A stretch of 5,541 bases of DNA, taken from Candidatus Schekmanbacteria bacterium GWA2_38_11 (lineage in GTDB: Bacteria > Schekmanbacteria > GWA2-38-11). The translations under genes were made by a program, and so were the position numbers. Below the pieces are notes generated by a model, which worked only from the letters and a program-made list of their open reading frames with translations, searched no databases and was not told the origin of the DNA. The DNA lies in assembly GCA_001790645.1 (NCBI GenBank), contig MGDB01000076.1, positions 4,237 to 9,777 of the forward strand. The letters are read 5' to 3'. Below are positions 1-5,393 of the stretch, piece by piece. How positions within the stretch are numbered: position 1 is the first letter of the stretch; every line of letters starts with the position of its first letter.

Positions 1-1
1 C

Positions 2-256
2 GGTGCATGCGTTGAAGCCTGCCCAGTAGGGGCAATAACGAAAAAAAAGGAGGGAGTCAGGGTGCTTGTAGGAGGAAGGTTCGGAAGATGGCATACTGAC
101 GCCAAAGAGCTTTTTAAAAATGAGCCTCTTGAAACTGCCATGAAGGCTATGGAAGTATCAGTTAACCTGATCAAGACTGAAGCCGGCCCTCACGAGCACC
201 TCTACCATCTTGTAAACAGGATCGGGCTGAAGCCTTTCCACGACAAAATAATGTAA
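2..256 (+). CDS. C-terminal part of a [4Fe-4S] protein, probably nitrite/sulfite reductase family (partial)
   Basis: The reading frame is open from the window edge (codons begin at base 2) to the TAA at 254-256, so the true start lies upstream. The visible 84 residues open with GACVEACPVGAI, the second half of a ferredoxin-type CxxCxxCxxxCP cluster-binding motif. The segment VLVGGRFGRWH follows, then a helical stretch ending in HLYHLVNRIGLKPF. A ferredoxin motif followed by 'GG(R/K)xGR' and a final 'L..li.RiG...F' helix is the pattern I know from the C-terminal part of siroheme [4Fe-4S] nitrite/sulfite reductase-type proteins (COG2221/Asr-like). In these, an inserted ferredoxin domain passes electrons to the siroheme cluster. 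The siroheme-binding region is outside the window, so the substrate cannot be named. A GTG at 62 is in frame but lies inside the domain and is not the real start. Alternative: another ferredoxin-fused oxidoreductase. Confidence 0.6.
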   Translation, partial: GACVEACPVGAITKKKEGVRVLVGGRFGRWHTDAKELFKNEPLETAMKAMEVSVNLIKTEAGPHEHLYHLVNRIGLKPFHDKIM

Positions 257-311
257 CAGAAGTGATTTACCAGCAAGCAAGCTGGCGAGCATTCTGACAA
301 AAATGCAAATT

Positions 312-355
312 AATCCCCCCTCGCCCCCCTTTAGAAAAGGGGGGTTGGGGGGATT
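312..355. repeat. C/G-tract palindromic repeat in a convergent intergenic gap
   Basis: The left arm is AAT-C6-TCG-C6-TTT (312-332) and the right arm is AAA-G6-TT-G6-ATT (336-355), with a three-base loop. Arms of 21 and 20 bases pair almost completely; only the TCG/TT interruption between the two tracts is imperfect. Read on the minus strand it gives the peptide NPPNPPFLKGGEGG, often seen as a spurious translation of interspersed palindromes in Nitrospirota, cyanobacterial and deltaproteobacterial genomes (recalled family knowledge). It lies between a gene ending at 256 and a converging gene ending at 381. Transcripts from either side could fold it, so it may help termination in both directions. 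There is no U-tract directly after the stem, so a classical intrinsic terminator is not shown. Confidence 0.75.
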
Positions 356-380
356 TGAAAACTTAAAAAAAAATAAAATT

Positions 381-1799
381 CTATAACCCAATCTTTACTC
401 TGTATTTCACCTTTACCTCTTCATCTTTGGGAACTTTGACATCAAACCTTATTGTATAGGCATCAACTTTTTTGTAGGGATGACTGCTATCTATTACCCG
501 CCAGTTGCCAAATAATGGTTCCACTATGCCTACGGTTATATCTTCTTTTTTATGATTTCTTAATGTGATTTCCCACTCTGATTCATGAAGCCTTGTAGTG
601 ATTTGTTTGTAGTCTGTCTGTACCCGCTCTGCTGTTACGTCAAAGGCTTCGCCGATTTTAAGCCTGATTTCTTCATCTTTCGGAGTATGCTCTATTTTGT
701 CCTCCCCTATAAACTGCAAGCTTCCTTTATCATCCTTTTTATAAAGGCGCATGATCCCTGCCGGAAAAGGCATACCGAGATTATTATTTTTAGAATTATT
801 ATACTTGATGTAAACATTTACCGGCTGTTTCTGTTTTTCCCGCTCATTAAAGCGCATTGTAAAATAGTTTCTGGTACCATAAAAAAGAAATTCTTTCTGA
901 GTTTTCACACCCGTAGCTTCAAGCAGGCTTATCTGTTTTGTCTCATTGTCCTTTACCGTTGTTTTCCTCTGCAAATCATATATGTGATATTCAAAAAAAG
1001 GCTTCTCTTCAAATTGCGGTGCTGCCATCTCAGCCCTCGCTACCTTCATTAATCTTTCTTCAGATACTTCGCTGACCTGATGGACTTCACCTGCTATCAG
1101 TTTTAAACGAGCATCCTTATATGCTGCGCCGCTTTTGTTATCAATCGTAACCCAGCCTGATATATCAGCAGATGAATCATCTTTATTTAAGACCACAACA
1201 TAATCTGCTTTCCAGCTTATATCTCTGGTAAGATAGGAGACCTCCAGGTTATGGTCCTTTTTGGTTTTATTATCATAAAGCCACATAAGGGTTGGCTTTG
1301 CGATAAGGTTTCCCGGTATTTCCGGGAGAACTTTATAACCCGGGTAACCGAGATATATCTCATTATTTATTTTATAAACCTGGCCCTGGTTATTGCTCAG
1401 CAGAATTGCCTCCACCACATCCTTTTTGTCCTGAAACTCGTTCCAGTCGATTATCTTTATTTTTTTACCCACATACTTATCAAGAAGTTTGTCAGTATTT
1501 ATGAGGTCATACTCGTAATTCTGCTCACGCACAGTAAAATCCTCAGGATAATTTAAAGATTTTGCGCGAACCGATACCGGGATAACACTCGAAGCAACAT
1601 CCATAAACCATAATTCTCCCTCACCAGCCGGAAGCTCAACCTTCCTGGTATCTTTTACCAGACCAAGGTTATTATTATAAACTGTAACCTCAACCGTCAG
1701 TTGATCATCAGATGTGCTTTTAGATACAGTCTCCCCTATTGCTATTGCAGATGAAACAAGCAAAATGATAATACAAAAAACAGAGCATTTGATTTTCAT
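381..1799 (-). CDS. secreted DUF4139 domain-containing protein
   Basis: A complete 472-residue protein. The N-terminus is a Sec signal peptide: MKIKC, a hydrophobic core at about residues 7-19, and an AIA site near residue 20. There is no lipobox cysteine, so a periplasmic or outer-surface soluble protein is expected. The family assignment rests on two blocks. One is an N-terminal beta segment (residues 35-66, TVEVTVYNNNLGLVKDTRKV). The other is the diagnostic core at 186-238, with VSYLTRDISWKADY, SGWVTIDNKSGAAY and DARLKLIAGEV. The remainder, to about residue 470, is beta-rich and ends with VKVKYRVKIGL. DUF4139 proteins have no settled biochemical role; MuiA-type members were linked to mucoidy, which I would not transfer here. 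The ATG is supported by AAAGGAGG (1809-1816) nine bases upstream. The gene stands alone and converges on the Fe-S gene across the C/G palindrome. Confidence 0.88.
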   Translation of the reverse strand: MKIKCSVFCIIILLVSSAIAIGETVSKSTSDDQLTVEVTVYNNNLGLVKDTRKVELPAGEGELWFMDVASSVIPVSVRAKSLNYPEDFTVREQNYEYDLINTDKLLDKYVGKKIKIIDWNEFQDKKDVVEAILLSNNQGQVYKINNEIYLGYPGYKVLPEIPGNLIAKPTLMWLYDNKTKKDHNLEVSYLTRDISWKADYVVVLNKDDSSADISGWVTIDNKSGAAYKDARLKLIAGEVHQVSEVSEERLMKVARAEMAAPQFEEKPFFEYHIYDLQRKTTVKDNETKQISLLEATGVKTQKEFLFYGTRNYFTMRFNEREKQKQPVNVYIKYNNSKNNNLGMPFPAGIMRLYKKDDKGSLQFIGEDKIEHTPKDEEIRLKIGEAFDVTAERVQTDYKQITTRLHESEWEITLRNHKKEDITVGIVEPLFGNWRVIDSSHPYKKVDAYTIRFDVKVPKDEEVKVKYRVKIGL

Positions 1800-1893
1800 G
1801 GTTTTACCCCTCCTTTAAAAATATTTTGGAATTGGAAGCATACCACCTTCTCTTTAAACAATCACCATGTCTTTATTTAAAAATCCGAGTGCT

Positions 1894-1922
1894 ATTATAA
1901 TATGACTTGCTGATGGAATGGC
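1894..1922 (-). promoter_or_regulatory. possible promoter of the DUF4139 gene
   Basis: On the minus strand a perfect TATAAT lies at 1894-1899, in an AT-rich spacer upstream of the DUF4139 start. The hexamer 17 bases upstream (GCCATT, 1917-1922) is a poor -35 match. Transcription would start near 1887 and leave an untranslated leader of about 90 bases. The -10 match is seen directly; promoter function is inference. Confidence 0.3.
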
Positions 1923-1931
1923 TATCTATTT

Positions 1932-2141
1932 TTAGGAAGTTCTTACAAGGATGATTCTCATCTCAGGCATCTCGGTATTGGGCTCATAGATTGGGCTTTT
2001 CTGGGAAAGCTCGCTGATCCTCTTGAGGACTGATTCCTTTTCTTTTCGGCTCAGGTAAGGGCTAACGTCTTCTAAGTACCAAAGACGGTAGGAAGCCATA
2101 GCGGCGGATTCGAGGATAGGAGTCACCTTTTTTACTTTCAA
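1932..2141 (-). CDS. small hypothetical protein, start uncertain
   Basis: An open frame of up to 69 codons, ending in TAA at 1932-1934. I do not recognise the protein. It is charged and looks soluble, with a likely amphipathic helix (SRKEKESVLKRISELSQK, residues about 31-48) and a C-terminal strand-like MRIILVRTS; there is no signal peptide or membrane segment. Its base composition is visibly more GC-rich than the flanking spacers, and its codons resemble coding use, which favours a real gene or gene remnant. Against this, the first possible start is TTG at 2139-2141 without a Shine-Dalgarno sequence. The next starts are GTG (codon 6) and ATG (codon 15), also without good ribosome sites. It may be an N-terminally eroded gene. 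It lies upstream of and in line with the DUF4139 gene, 132 bp away. Confidence 0.35.
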   Translation of the reverse strand: MKVKKVTPILESAAMASYRLWYLEDVSPYLSRKEKESVLKRISELSQKSPIYEPNTEMPEMRIILVRTS

Positions 2142-2154
2142 TTTATAAAATATA

Positions 2155-2163
2155 TGGTAAAAT
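2155..2163 (+). promoter_or_regulatory. extended -10 promoter element of the split small gene
   Basis: TGGTAAAAT matches an extended -10 element (TGn plus a five-of-six match to TATAAT). The hexamer 17 bases upstream (CTTTCA, 2135-2140) is a weak -35. Transcription would begin near 2170, about 25 bases before the ATG at 2195, which has GGAAGG at 2180-2185, nine bases upstream. The spacing of all three parts is right for a gene starting at 2195. Promoter activity is inferred. Confidence 0.4.
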
Positions 2164-2222
2164 ATTAATATGTTTAATTGGAAGGTATTTTTTTATGTCG
2201 TCACAAATAGAAAGGGGGACGT

Positions 2223-2321
2223 CAGGCTGTGTGAAAAGTAGATTTTTCAAAAATACGATCTAAAAAAATCAATAAGTTGCAAATCATAAAATTCTAAAAA
2301 ATGGGGTTTTCGCACAGTCTG
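2223..2321. mobile_element. 99-bp MITE with 15-bp inverted ends and ACGT target duplication
   Basis: The left end is CAGGCTGTGTGAAAA (2223-2237). The right end, read inward on the other strand, is CAGACTGTGCGAAAA (2307-2321), 13 of 15 identical. Both arms continue with four variable bases and then ATTTTT. The element is flanked by ACGT at 2219-2222 and 2322-2325. ACGT is palindromic, so it could be taken for part of the inverted repeat. The intact right end of the surrounding element contains ACGT only once at the matching place, which shows that it was duplicated. The interior is AT-rich and has no gene. The short ends and four-base duplication suggest mobilisation by a DDE transposase; the family is not identified. 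Confidence 0.7.
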
Positions 2322-2360
2322 ACGTTGTTGAATACTATCACTTTTCATTTTTAGTTTCGC

Positions 2361-2464
2361 ATTGCGATCCTCACCATCTTGGAATATCGGGGAACCTTCA
2401 ATCCCCCCTTATCATCAACATGATGAAGAGTGCTGGGTGCATCTAATCTTGCTTGTCGTGGCAT
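2361..2464 (-). pseudogene. N-terminal remnant of a RAYT (Y1/IS200-like) transposase
   Basis: From the ATG at 2462-2464 the frame reads MPRQARLDAPSTLHHV, the characteristic N-terminus of REP-associated tyrosine transposases. The expected continuation MIRG is found one frame over (extra base at 2416). After a further extra base in a C-run (2403) the frame returns as IEGSPIFQDGEDRN, again matching the family. Similarity stops near 2361, after about 36 residues of a protein usually about 200 or more residues long, and the sequence runs into the opposite end of the element. The Y1 catalytic tyrosine and most of the HUH domain are therefore missing. As it stands the original frame ends at a TAA (2351-2353) after 37 codons. 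The family match is from recalled consensus; the two frameshifts are seen directly. Confidence 0.7.
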
Positions 2465-2679
2465 GAGTATCTCTTATAACAACCTCAGACCAATCGTAAA
2501 GTGTTCTTTTTCAACAACGTCCCCCTCCCCCCGTCCATGAAAAAGATTTAAAGAAAGCTTCTAAATCGGTCAACCAGCACTATCAGGATGCCCGTCAAAC
2601 AATTTACGGGCACAATTTGGGCACAGTTGAAGAAAAAGAACCAAATTTTGAGATTGAGAATCCAACCTTAGTTAACTGA

Positions 2680-2755
2680 GTAGTTTAAATATGGAAGGCT
2701 TAAAAGGACTGATAAATAATAATATATTACTTTCCTTCCTCTTGCATTTATCAAA
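2680..2755. other. AT-rich spacer downstream of the split gene and the tRNA
   Basis: No gene is seen here. An 8-bp inverted repeat (TGATAAAT at 2710-2717, ATTTATCA at 2746-2753) spans a 28-base AT-rich loop just beyond the 3' end of the tRNA on the minus strand. It lacks a U-tract, so I do not call it a terminator. Confidence 0.3.
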
Positions 2756-2840
2756 TGCCGGAGGGGGGAGTCGAACCCCCATGAGGCTAAGCCCCGCGGG
2801 ATTTTGAGTCCCGTGCGTCTACCAGTTTCACCACTCCGGC
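2756..2840 (-). tRNA. tRNA-Leu (anticodon CAA)
   Basis: The minus strand folds as a complete tRNA. The acceptor stem pairs GCCGGAG (2834-2840) with CUCCGGC (2757-2763), with discriminator A at 2756. The D-loop carries GGUAGACGC. The anticodon arm is CGGGA-CUCAAAA-UCCCG, with CAA at the anticodon. A long variable arm (GGGGCUUAGCCUC region) marks a class II tRNA. The T arm is GGGGG-UUCGACU-CCCCC. Long variable arm, discriminator A and CAA together give leucine, reading UUG. CCA is not encoded and must be added after transcription. The 5' end lies 10 bp after the stop codon of the toxin gene on the same strand, so the tRNA may be released from a transcript that starts at the toxin-antitoxin promoter; no separate promoter is evident. 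Confidence 0.95.
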
Positions 2841-2850
2841 TTTTTATTTC

Positions 2851-3207
2851 TCAATAAATTTTTACCTGATCATCTTCAATAATAATAAGGCTTTTCTTTC
2901 TTAATCTGCCTTCAAATTTTTCCAGAAAATCTCTCATGGCATTTAGAAGGAAGGCGGTCTTTGTTTTAGAAAGTTTAAAAAGAATAATTCCCAGAATATT
3001 ATATTGCCTAAACCTCCATAAGTTTTGAAAATCTGTATCCCTTGTAATAATCCAGGCATTCATCTTCTCTGCTATTCGATAAACCTCTCCGTTTTTAATA
3101 CCTGTCTTATTAAGTCTTTTGAGATGATAGGCTGTGAATCCTTTTCCAACCAAGAAATCATTTAAAGCATAAGGAATATTTTCATCTAACAGGAAGGTAA
3201 TTTTCAT
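2851..3207 (-). CDS. DUF5615 family PIN-like protein, probable toxin
   Basis: A complete 118-residue protein of normal family length. It opens with MKITFLLDENIP, giving the first acidic position of the PIN-like fold (D8, E9). GEVYRIAEKMNAWIITRDTDF (residues 40-60) supplies a middle acidic residue (E41) and the ITRDTDF motif (D57, D59). These match DUF5615/Mut7-C-like PIN relatives, expected to coordinate a divalent metal and cleave RNA. RNase activity is family-level inference, not shown for this protein. The start ATG overlaps the stop of the upstream DUF433 gene in an ATGA (3204-3207). It has no Shine-Dalgarno of its own, so translational coupling is likely. The acidic residues are intact, so there is no sign of inactivation. 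DUF433-DUF5615 pairs are a recurrent putative type II toxin-antitoxin module. Confidence 0.85.
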   Translation of the reverse strand: MKITFLLDENIPYALNDFLVGKGFTAYHLKRLNKTGIKNGEVYRIAEKMNAWIITRDTDFQNLWRFRQYNILGIILFKLSKTKTAFLLNAMRDFLEKFEGRLRKKSLIIIEDDQVKIY

Positions 3208-3434
3208 ATTGCATAGGCTTCAAATTCACAAAGCTCTGCTGCATATTGAAGCGCTGCTTTAATATCTTCTTTTGTAAGAGAAGGATAGTCTTTGATTATC
3301 TCCTCAAAACTCATTTTCTCAGCAACCATTGAAACAATCAAATAAACAGGTATTCTTGTTCCTTTTATACATGGTTTACCATGGCAGATATCTGGGTCAG
3401 AAGAAATTCGATTAAGAAACTTCTTTGTTTTCAT
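3204..3434 (-). CDS. DUF433 family protein, probable antitoxin
   Basis: A complete small protein of 76 residues from the ATG at 3432-3434. I prefer this start to the in-frame TTG two codons upstream (3438-3440) because AAAAGGTGA (3441-3449) ends six bases before the ATG and directly touches the TTG. The DUF433 signature is clear: RISSDPDICHGKPCIKGTRIPV (residues 9-30), then a helical segment with MSFEEIIKDYPSLTKEDIKAALQYA (41-65). The helices are of the winged-helix/HTH sort found in VapB-like DUF433 antitoxins. It likely neutralises the DUF5615 partner and may repress their shared promoter. The usual family position after 'GKP' is V or I; here it is C22, a small deviation. It is the first gene of the operon, and its last four bases overlap the toxin start. 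Confidence 0.85.
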   Translation of the reverse strand: MKTKKFLNRISSDPDICHGKPCIKGTRIPVYLIVSMVAEKMSFEEIIKDYPSLTKEDIKAALQYAAELCEFEAYAI

Positions 3435-3478
3435 TAACAATCACCTTTTTAAAATAAAAGCAGGATGTATAAAGCAAA

Positions 3479-3505
3479 ATTATATCAAAACCAAATTTAA
3501 GTCAA
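3479..3505 (-). promoter_or_regulatory. promoter of the DUF433-DUF5615 operon
   Basis: On the minus strand there is TTGACT (3500-3505), a 15-base spacer and TATAAT (3479-3484), the latter preceded by TGA to give an extended -10. The short spacer is offset by the extended -10. Transcription would start near 3472, giving a leader of about 38 bases before the antitoxin ATG. This is the best sigma-70-type match in the window. Confidence 0.6.
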
Positions 3506-3587
3506 ACATTTTAAAGAGGCAGGTAATCTTTTGTGTTTTTGTGCTTACTATTTTAAATAATTACTTTACAAAAATAATCTAATATGG

Positions 3588-3605
3588 TTAAGAAAAACTT
3601 CTTAA
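3588..3605 (+). promoter_or_regulatory. small inverted repeat upstream of the acyl-CoA synthetase gene
   Basis: TTAAGAA-AAAC-TTCTTAA is a perfect 7-bp inverted repeat with a four-base spacer, 30 bases before the synthetase ATG, in the divergent region between it and the toxin-antitoxin operon. It could be an operator for a dimeric regulator or a weak leader hairpin. A TTTACA at 3565-3570 and TAATAT at 3580-3585 are too close together to form one promoter, so the synthetase promoter is not resolved. In this AT-rich stretch such repeats can arise by chance. Confidence 0.25.
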
Positions 3606-3635
3606 AAAATTTAATATTTTTCTTTAGGAGGAGAC

Positions 3636-5198
3636 ATGGTAGTAGGAGACATCGTCAGAAATAACGCAAGGAATTTCCCAAATAAAATCGGGATTATCTC
3701 AAACGGTAAGAAATTTACCTGGAGCGAGACGGATAAGAGGTCAAACAGCATCGCTAATGCCCTTTTGAAGTTAGGTTTAAAAAAGCAGGAGGGAGTGGGG
3801 ATCTTAGCTCCAAACTGCAACCAGTGGGTTGAAACTGCCTTTGCAGTTGCAAAGGCAGGACTGCGCCTTGTCCCTCTTAACATGGCTTTTGTAGGAAGAG
3901 AGCTTTCTTACATTATAAACAATGCAAAAATCAAAACGCTTTTTATAGACAGCAGCAAAGCATCTCTTATAAACGATATCCGTTTTGAGCTGAAAGATGT
4001 GGAACATATAGTTGGAATCGGAGAAAAACACGGGTTTTTCCTCGATTATGAAGAGATGATAAAATCAAATTCGGCAAAAGACCCTGAAGTACCTGTAAGC
4101 CCGGATGACATATTCCTTCTTCCCTACACAAGCGGCACTACAGGACAAGCCAAAGGTGCAATGCTCACTCACGCTAATAATATTGCTGAAGCATTGTGCG
4201 CAGGTTGGGAATTCAGGCTTCTACCCCATTACGTGGCTTTAACAGCTCTGCCTCTTTATTTCATAGGCGGCTGGGGAGGCTCTGCACTTCCGGCTTTAAT
4301 AAGGGGCTGCACCCATATATTTATGAATTTTGAGCCTGAGCTATTGCTTCAAACTATCCAGAAAGAAAAAGTCAATTACACCCTGCTTGTCCCGACAATG
4401 ATCAATATGATAACAAATCATCCTGATGTTGCAAAATATGACTACTCAAGCCTTAAAGTAATTCCTTTTGCCGGTTCGCCTCTCCCTGTGCAGCTCTGGA
4501 TAAAAGCTGCTAAGACTTTCGGAAATATATTTCAGTCAATCTATGGGCTTACAGAGGTATGCGCTACCATAACAGTCCTTCAGCCTGAAGAAGTCCACCC
4601 GGAAGGTGACGAAAAACAGCAGAAGAGATTAGCTTCAATCGGAAAACCTATGATTGGCTCAAGTGCAAGGGTAGTAGATGAGGACATGAATGATGTCCGG
4701 ACCGGATCAGACCAGGTAGGTGAAATCGTCCTCAGAGGAAATACGGTAATGAAGGGATACTGGAAGGATCCGGAGACCACAAAGGAAACCTTTAGAGGCG
4801 GTTGGCTCCATACAGGCGACCTTGCAAGGGTTGACGAAGACGGAAACATATACATCACTGACAGACAAAAGGACATGATAATAAGCGGCGGTAAAAATGT
4901 TTACCCGAGAGAGATCGAAGAAGTGCTGTATAAACACCCTGCTATCCTTGATGCCTGTGTTATAGGTATTCCAGATGATAAATGGGGCGAAACTATAAAA
5001 GCTGTTATTGTTCTTAAGGAAGGCAAATCAGCAACATCTGAGGAGATTATTGAGTTCTGCAAGCAGAACCTTGCTTCTTACAAAAAGCCAACTTCTGTTG
5101 ACATGGTTAAAGCTCTTCCAAGGACATCAAGCGGCAAGATACTGAAACGCGCCCTCAGAGAGCAATACTGGCAGGGAAGAGATTCAAAGCTGGTCTGA
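3636..5198 (+). CDS. class I adenylate-forming acyl-CoA synthetase (FadD/long-chain fatty acid-CoA ligase type)
   Basis: A complete 520-residue enzyme of normal length. It activates a carboxylic acid with ATP to an acyl-AMP and transfers it to CoA in the cytoplasm. All core motifs of the ANL superfamily are present: the phosphate-binding loop YTSGTTGQAKGA (164-175), IYGLTE (302-307), and GWLHTGDLA with ATP-ribose-binding D395. Next come R410 and the hinge DRQKDMIISGGKNVYPREIEE (409-429), and the C-terminal PRTSSGKILKRALRE (495-509) with catalytic K501. There is no fused carrier or reductase domain, so it acts as a stand-alone ligase. The acyl-pocket part (about 205-235) is rich in G and aromatic residues, but chain length cannot be read from it; medium- or long-chain fatty acids or an aryl acid are all possible. 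AGGAGGAG (3626-3633) sits slightly close to the ATG. It appears to be monocistronic. Confidence 0.9.
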   Translation: MVVGDIVRNNARNFPNKIGIISNGKKFTWSETDKRSNSIANALLKLGLKKQEGVGILAPNCNQWVETAFAVAKAGLRLVPLNMAFVGRELSYIINNAKIKTLFIDSSKASLINDIRFELKDVEHIVGIGEKHGFFLDYEEMIKSNSAKDPEVPVSPDDIFLLPYTSGTTGQAKGAMLTHANNIAEALCAGWEFRLLPHYVALTALPLYFIGGWGGSALPALIRGCTHIFMNFEPELLLQTIQKEKVNYTLLVPTMINMITNHPDVAKYDYSSLKVIPFAGSPLPVQLWIKAAKTFGNIFQSIYGLTEVCATITVLQPEEVHPEGDEKQQKRLASIGKPMIGSSARVVDEDMNDVRTGSDQVGEIVLRGNTVMKGYWKDPETTKETFRGGWLHTGDLARVDEDGNIYITDRQKDMIISGGKNVYPREIEEVLYKHPAILDACVIGIPDDKWGETIKAVIVLKEGKSATSEEIIEFCKQNLASYKKPTSVDMVKALPRTSSGKILKRALREQYWQGRDSKLV

Positions 5199-5236
5199 TT
5201 TTTCGCAGTGCGGTTTGGAGTCAGAGGTTGTCAATC

Positions 5237-5390
5237 AGCTGTAAGCTGTAAGCTATAAAAAGTTTAAACCTCAAAGCTGAAAGCGAAAAACTAAAAAACT
5301 TTGCACTTTGTTTTTTCGTTTTGTTCTTTTTACGCTTTTCATTTTCATTCCAATTTTCTGCTTAAGGCTTAAAGCTTACAGCTTATAGCT
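5237..5390. repeat. long-range inverted repeat, MITE-like or bidirectional hairpin
   Basis: The outer arms are AGCTGTAAGCTGTAAGCT (5237-5254) and the reverse complement of AGCTATAAGCTGTAAGCT (5373-5390), 17 of 18 identical. Further inside, AAAGCG (5280-5285) pairs with CGCTTT (5333-5338) and CGAAAAA (5284-5290) with TTTTTCG (5322-5328), so the block has inverted symmetry over about 150 bp. It fills almost the whole gap between the synthetase stop (5198) and the stop of the converging hydrolase gene (5394). The T-rich run 5319-5331 on the plus strand could help terminate the synthetase transcript. The direct AAGCTGT repetition inside each arm suggests a member of a dispersed intergenic repeat family; this copy alone cannot prove it. 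Confidence 0.6.
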
Positions 5391-5393
5391 ACT

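Larger units (their letters stand above)
2213..2526 (-). mobile_element. RAYT/Y1-derived non-autonomous element, interrupted by a second MITE
   Basis: The right end, TTCAACAACGTCCCCCT (2510-2526), is the exact reverse complement of the left end AGGGGGACGTTGTTGAA. The left end is found by joining 2213-2222 to 2326-2332 after removing the inserted MITE and one ACGT copy. Beyond these 17 bp the arms stay similar for about 14 more bases (both contain CACTTT). Without the insertion the element is 211 bp. It carries, on the minus strand, the leader and first roughly 36 codons of a REP-associated tyrosine transposase, then jumps to the other end, as expected for an internally deleted derivative. It cannot encode a working transposase, so any movement would need an enzyme from elsewhere. 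No flanking duplication is clear, which is compatible with Y1-type transposition. Confidence 0.65.
2195..2679 (+). pseudogene. small gene split by a nested mobile element
   Basis: The 5' piece is ATG plus five codons (MSSQIE, 2195-2212), with a ribosome site and promoter-like element upstream. The 3' piece is an open frame from 2527 to the TGA at 2677-2679. It contains KDLKKASKSVNQHYQDARQT and ends FEIENPTLVN, with protein-like codon use but no start codon of its own. Between them lies a 314-bp element with terminal inverted repeats. Removing exactly 2213-2526 joins the two pieces in frame to a 56-codon gene. In the present sequence translation from 2195 enters the element and stops after 22 codons. 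I do not recognise the reconstructed protein; it is hydrophilic, probably partly helical, without signal or membrane segments. The reconstruction is inference: frame agreement has a one-in-three chance of arising by accident, and the C-run at 2527-2532 makes the exact junction uncertain. Confidence 0.4.

Noticed and set aside
270..285. Hairpin CCAGC-AAGCAA-GCTGG after the Fe-S gene as a terminator
   Set aside because: The stem is only five base pairs and no T-run follows it.
158..391. Minus-strand 77-codon ORF with NPPNPPFLKGGEGG
   Set aside because: It is the translation of the C/G palindrome plus the antisense of the Fe-S gene. It starts inside the opposite coding region and has no ribosome site.
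585..1052. Plus-strand 155-codon ORF antisense to the DUF4139 gene
   Set aside because: It lies wholly within a convincing domain-bearing gene on the other strand, and its translation is Cys/Phe/Ile-rich and not protein-like.
2219..2325. Reading ACGT plus the MITE ends as one 19-bp inverted repeat
   Set aside because: ACGT is palindromic, and comparison with the intact end at 2510-2526 shows it belongs to the outer element and was duplicated on insertion.
2195..2679. CRISPR array or tandem repeat in the gene-poor region
   Set aside because: There are no regularly spaced direct repeats; the repeats seen are inverted pairs that mark element ends.
3611..4031. Minus-strand ORFs antisense to the start of the acyl-CoA synthetase gene
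   Set aside because: They are shadows of a gene with all ANL motifs and have no start signals.
4580..4937. Minus-strand ORFs antisense to the 3' half of the acyl-CoA synthetase gene
   Set aside because: They lie entirely within the motif-bearing region of the synthetase and are Ser/Phe/Val-rich antisense translations.
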